A stretch of 64,000 nt of DNA from Pomphorhynchus laevis (Eukaryota > Acanthocephala > Palaeacanthocephala > Echinorhynchida > Pomphorhynchidae). The stretch lies in assembly GCA_012934845.2 (NCBI GenBank), contig WNNJ02000147.1:124001-188000 (forward strand), given 5' to 3'. Under the pieces are notes generated by a model. It was not told the DNA's origin and did not search any database. It worked only from the letters and a program-made list of their open reading frames with translations. Below are positions 59,532 to 64,000 of this stretch, one piece after another. Within the stretch, counting starts at the first letter, position 1; each line of letters begins with the position of its first letter. A program made the translations under genes and the position numbers.

Positions 59532-60413
59532 TCAAGGCATCAGGTCAACATAAATCTGAGCCATCCAGCAAATCCTACGCGCCGTTCTCCGACTGAACCA
59601 CCCGGGGTCCTTAACCCCCCCCGAAGAATCCAATCTAGGCGGACTATGCTCGGTAATCTCAAGATGAGGAGTTTGAGAAACCTTAGTCTTTGCTCTGTGG
59701 GACGTCCTCTTAAAAAAGACTAATCCCGAGATAGCCCAAGAACCCCAGTGGCGCACTTGGGCTTTCTTATTCAATAACAGATGCGGAGCCAGTTTCAGGG
59801 CCCACCTAGCTTTCTTCAGGATACGTTTGAGTCTACCCAGGTCAGCTTTCGACGACCGATTCACCGTAACAGTGAACCCCAGATATTTTACTCGACTCGT
59901 AAAGAAGGGGAGTGGTTGATGCTGCAAAATGGAGAAGAGTGCAGAGAGTGCTAGTCTCTTCAGTTTCTTTTTGATGGCAAGGGCGCCATGAAATACGGTC
60001 ACCTGCGATTTGTTGGAGTTTAAAATAAGATTGGATAAGGGTAACCGATCTTTTAATCTTAAAAAGAAACGGCTGATGTCCGAGACTACATCTTTGCACC
60101 TGCGTCCAGAAAACATAGCTGTGGTATCATCAGCGTATACCACTAGATGTTGATCGCGTTTAAATTTTTTGTAAAGCTCAATGTTGGCAGCAAGATACAA
60201 GCTTGGAGAAAGTGGGGAACCTTGAGTCACACTTGTAATAGGGTAGAACTGACATGCATCAGGGTCATCTTCATAAAAGAATCGCTTGGTATACAACAAT
60301 ATTTCTACCCTGTAAACGATTATTGCAGGCAACCCAAAGGACCTAAGAGAAGAGATAACAAAAGGAATGGAAATGCGGTCGAATGCAGCAGAAAAGTCTA
60401 GAAAAACAGCCAC
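59532..60413 (-). pseudogene. reverse-transcriptase part of the Jockey/I-type LINE, 293 open codons
   Basis: FLDFSAAFDRISIPF, then TQGSPLSPSLYLA, VVYADDTTAMF (catalytic YADD kept), LNSNKSQVTVF and VKYLGFTVT, in the standard order of LINE RT blocks. An RSVNTAI-like block precedes it in another frame near 60480, so the 5' part is broken. Despite the decay around it, this part is open to the stop at 59532. Confidence 0.8.
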
Positions 60414-62008
60414 AGCAAGCTGATGTCTGTCATCCTGACCAAACCTGTGAGATTCACCTATTGCAGTATTGACCGAGCGATCTTTTACGTACCCATGAAA
60501 ACCTGGTGGGATTAAATTTCGCCTACTTAGATAGTCGCGATTTTACGCGCAAGCGCCTTTTCGGAAATGGCGACGAGGGAATTTTGAATCGAGACGGCCG
60601 CATATCTTTAGGACATGAAATCGATTTCTTTTTTGATATAAAAACACGACGGCTGATATTAATGCCAACAACATCAAAAGGGGAGGCTAGTAACATTGTG
60701 ATGGCGACCTCCTTTTCTCTGGCGGTCTGTCAAAAGCTGACAGACTCGAGTGGAGAGTGGCGCATGGGATTTGGAGGTGCTCGGAAGTGGCCCCCAGGAG
60801 TTTAGGATATTTGTGACAGATTAGTCCCTGCTCCTGAAGTGACCTCAAAACGGGATTGGTTGGGGAGAATGAGTGTCTCCATAATTATGTAAGGATAATG
60901 ACTCCTCAAAAACTTTGTCAAGGCCCATGCTACCAATCAAACCCAAAGCTCCATCCTTCCAGCAGACAAACTTTTCCTTCTTGAATATCTTCCAAAAGGA
61001 AGACTGAGAATGGTTAAGGCGAGATATGCTCGCCATATCCTTGCTCAGCTGGAACCTATATCTAGTGCTCAAGTATTAATTCGAGAGGGCATGTCTGACG
61101 GATATAGAGAAATTGGGAAGGTGTAGCATTTTAGCTAGGTCTTGAGTTTTGTTGGAGTGGGATTGTACATTCGACCTTTATAGGTAGTCGAAAGGATCAC
61201 GGTAGCTTGCGATGACAGCTAGGAATTAAATCCGGTCAAGCACTTATTGCCAATTCTTGGGAAGAGTTGGATAACTGCCTGAAAGAAACCCACTCTGATG
61301 CGGTCAAAGTGGTATCTTCTCCTAAACAACGTATCTATCGATATCCGCCAACGAATTAGGTCATGAGAGGTGTCTGCTTTTGAAGCGACTGCTTAGTACA
61401 GATGGGTTTCAACAACCACATCTTATGTAGCAGTAATACGACGATGAGATAATTAGTTGTTGAGCAATGAAAGTTGGGGGAAGGTGGTTTGTGAATAACA
61501 TAGTCGTTCATGTTTCTGCGGATTCCTGCATTAATCCAACGACCAGTTCTGTCGTTGAAGTCACCAAGTAATATGTCATAACCACTACCCAATATACGAT
61601 CCAAGAGGCTACGGTTCTTGTGAATTTCTTCTAGCCGGATATAGATATTGGATATGCTGATGCGTTTACCGTTTTTACAGAGTAATATAGCAAGAATAGT
61701 TTAGTAAGAGGGATGAACTTAAGGAGCTCTTTACTGGGGTTAAAATACCTTGAGATGAAGAGGAGTGGGCCGGAGTTATATACGGAATATAGTGGGAACA
61801 AATGTGCTTAGGGCAGAATCGAGTAATGTCCTGGGGGAGCCGGATAGATCGCGTCTCCTGAAGGACTATAACATCTTAATCTCTACCAGATAGAAGGCTA
61901 AGGGTGGAAGAAACTCCCGATTCCACTAAAGGATATTCAGTGAAAAAGGCTATCGATTACTTTGCATTGTGTTAAGTTAGCTGGAGTGGGATGCCTCCTC
62001 CTAGTCGG

Positions 62009-62041
62009 AACCGGAGATGAGAAGGATTCTCATCTCCGGTT
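62009..62041. repeat. perfect 15-bp hairpin
   Basis: AACCGGAGATGAGAA, a 3-nt loop GGA, and the exact complement TTCTCATCTCCGGTT. It lies inside the LINE relic, where the neighbouring coding reads normally in neither frame, so it probably arose after insertion. Confidence 0.85.
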
Positions 62042-62890
62042 TCCCACGGGCAATATTTTCATTTCCCATGTTAACCGCGTCCGCCAGTCTCCGAAGGTTT
62101 GTTTGCTCTTCGGATATCTTAAACGGAGGCACTGTCTTGGAAGCCATATGTTTCTTGGAGGAGGATGTGGATATCCTTTTAGAATCGGTATTAAAAAGAT
62201 TTGATTTAGATCTCTTCTTGGAAGACATGGCAACCGGAAAAGAGGCAATTGTTGAGTGTGTATTTGTCGTCAAACGGGCTATTAGCGATTAAATTGATCG
62301 TGCTGTTTCTTCTTGAAGCGATCTAAAGAAACTAAACATCTATTCCACATTAATTTCTGATGAGTCACACATCATATTTGTCCTAGTGGGGTGTACGTTC
62401 TTCTTTATTGAATGTCTACTCACGTAATATTTGAAAACCGAGCATTTTCTTGACCAAGAAGGGTATTTGTGTCCTCAGTTAGTACATCTGGGAGCAGGTT
62501 TTCATTGTGCGCCATGATCTACATCATCCGATCAACTGACACCGCAAGTCCTCTTTCTTCCACAAGTTAAGCTTAAGTGTCCCCACGTGTGACATGTATT
62601 ACAGTGTGGAAACGTAAGGTTGTCTGTTCTTTTCACTGTGAAATTCAGATTGGAACCCATAAACGGATTGGATGCAGAGTTTGATAGGATGTAAACGTTT
62701 GTCCTCCTCAGTGTTCGCAAATGCAATGGGGAAATTTTGATCTTCTCTATTCTTAATAAAACGAATATTATGTAGGAATAATGTTTTTTCAGCTCTTCTA
62801 AATCATTTTTTTCTGGATCGGGAAGTATATTCCTTATCTTTACTGATGCGATAATTGGTTTTGATACCAGTGTTTCTTTGTTGGAACAAT

Positions 62891-64000
62891 TTTCTTTAAA
62901 GAATTTAGTGTAGGAGGTTGCTATGCCAGAAGAAACGAAGAAAATTCTATATTAATTATTCATTACTTTGGCGGAATTAATCATGATTCTGTTAGGTTGT
63001 CAGCTTATAAATTTGCTAAGGAATTCATTAAAGAATTGGTTTTTCTGTATTGGAATAGATGGGGTGATGTTCACTAGGTTAACTAGATTTTTTTATTGGA
63101 GGAAGCTCCTCAATTTCCCGATTAACAATTAAGTCACTAACCTTTATTCCAGAAGATCATGTTGTAATTGTTGATTTTAGTATTTTCGTAGTCATATGAA
63201 GCTCCGAAACGTTCGTTTGATAAATTGAAAAGCAGAACACAACACAACTTCACTGGGAGAGTATACATCTAAAGGTAGAGTTGTTGGCAAATACTTTTTG
63301 AATCTGGTAGAGATGTAGGTTGATGACAAAATGATTTTTTAAAATGTAGACAGAAAATCTCCGCAATTTCTCTCAATCAGAAGTAATTAGACCATCTAAG
63401 TTAAATATACGCTTTATTTAGGGCATAGAGTTGGCGCGCTGTTTAGCATAAGTAAAATCGAACTAAGTCATAACGATATCTTGATATTAACGATATCTTG
63501 GTTTCTCGAAAATAAATCTTTTGCAGCACTCCTAGCCTTCATGGAATCACACCAGCTAACCCGCGTACTAAATTAGTAGTAAACTACTTATGTCGGAAAC
63601 CATATTATGTTCAGAATGTTATAACTTTATAGTATTAGAGAACTCAAAATTTACTTTTTTTGGATTTTGCTTGCAGAACACTTCACGCTCACCGGTTTAT
63701 AATTTCCAACAGCAGATCTCGAACCTTGAAAAAGAACAATGGATTTTTTCCACTAAAATTGTAAAATTTCTAAATCTATAGAATACTGAAAGATAAGCTA
63801 AAATGGAAACAATAACGACGCAATACGATCGATGGAATATTATCAGAACCAGAAATGGACGAAGGTATCGATTTTTTGAGCTCCTTGAAAATCCAGAAAA
63901 AAGAATTCGACACTGTAAAATATAGGGTAATTTATAAATCCAGGTGATAGTGTCTGACCGGATGCATCTAAAGCAACCGATTTATTCGAAATTTCATAGT
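62891..64000. other. no gene recognised
   Basis: Probably includes more decayed 5' sequence of the minus-strand LINE up to about 63.2 kb. A short plus-strand frame at 63590-63781 resembles nothing known. No RNA gene or repeat was seen. Confidence 0.4.

Larger units (their letters stand above)
59500..62890 (-). mobile_element. Jockey/I-superclade LINE relic with CCHC ORF1
   Basis: From right to left on the minus strand: ORF1 (62890-62535) with VKIRNILPDPEKND and a CCHC knuckle CNTCHTWGHLSLTC (C-x2-C-x4-H-x4-C); a lysine/serine-rich tail (62273-62180); endonuclease piece YDILLGDFNDRTGRW near 61580; linker SSFWKIFKK near 61000; reverse transcriptase 60500-59535. The knuckle type of ORF1 differs from the zinc motif of the CR1-type LINEs here. 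It has about ten frame changes or stops outside the 293-codon RT part. 3' end not defined. Confidence 0.75.

Overview
The window is a gene-poor, very AT-rich stretch of an invertebrate animal nuclear genome. It holds two conserved host genes, arranged tail to tail, in a landscape of decayed and young retroelements. Introns are either 45-52 bp or 0.3-4 kb, and acceptors mostly read TTTAG. Together with CR1-like, RTE and Ty3/Gypsy (CsRn1-like) elements this suggests a flatworm or other spiralian. That placement is an inference; no single-copy marker here fixes the species. The standard genetic code is used.

Layout. 1-4.3 kb: a tRNA-derived SINE, a pair of almost identical 536-bp direct repeats ending in a hairpin, and a LINE endonuclease fragment between them. 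4.3-22.0 kb (+): a homologue of RB1CC1/FIP200, the autophagy scaffold, rebuilt from 16 recognisable exons. The N-terminal ubiquitin-like part and the C-terminal claw are clear, but the usual long coiled coil could not be found. Its introns carry SINEs, including a near-perfect inverted pair, and an RTE LINE with an 18-bp target-site duplication. 22.0-24.8 kb: spacer with a LINE relic. 24.8-32.7 kb (-): a complete 12-exon PLRG1/Prp46 gene (458 codons), a WD40 spliceosome protein, with a 267-bp satellite array in one intron. 32.7-34.7 kb: spacer upstream of PLRG1.

34.7-46 kb: a broken Ty3/Gypsy fossil into which two CR1-type LINEs have inserted. One of them (40.5-44.8 kb) keeps both ORFs open (398 and 1012 codons). 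47-57.7 kb: a cluster of CR1/L2-type LINEs, one with nine 20-bp tandem repeats in front of ORF1. 58.9-63 kb (-): two older LINE relics, one with a CCHC-knuckle ORF1. The rest is AT-rich DNA without recognisable genes.

The two host genes act in unrelated processes (autophagy initiation and pre-mRNA splicing), and nothing suggests that they are co-regulated. The most unusual recurring signal is a set of perfect short inverted duplications (9-16 bp stems, 3-8 nt loops) across genes, spacers and elements alike, which looks like a templated snap-back mutation process.
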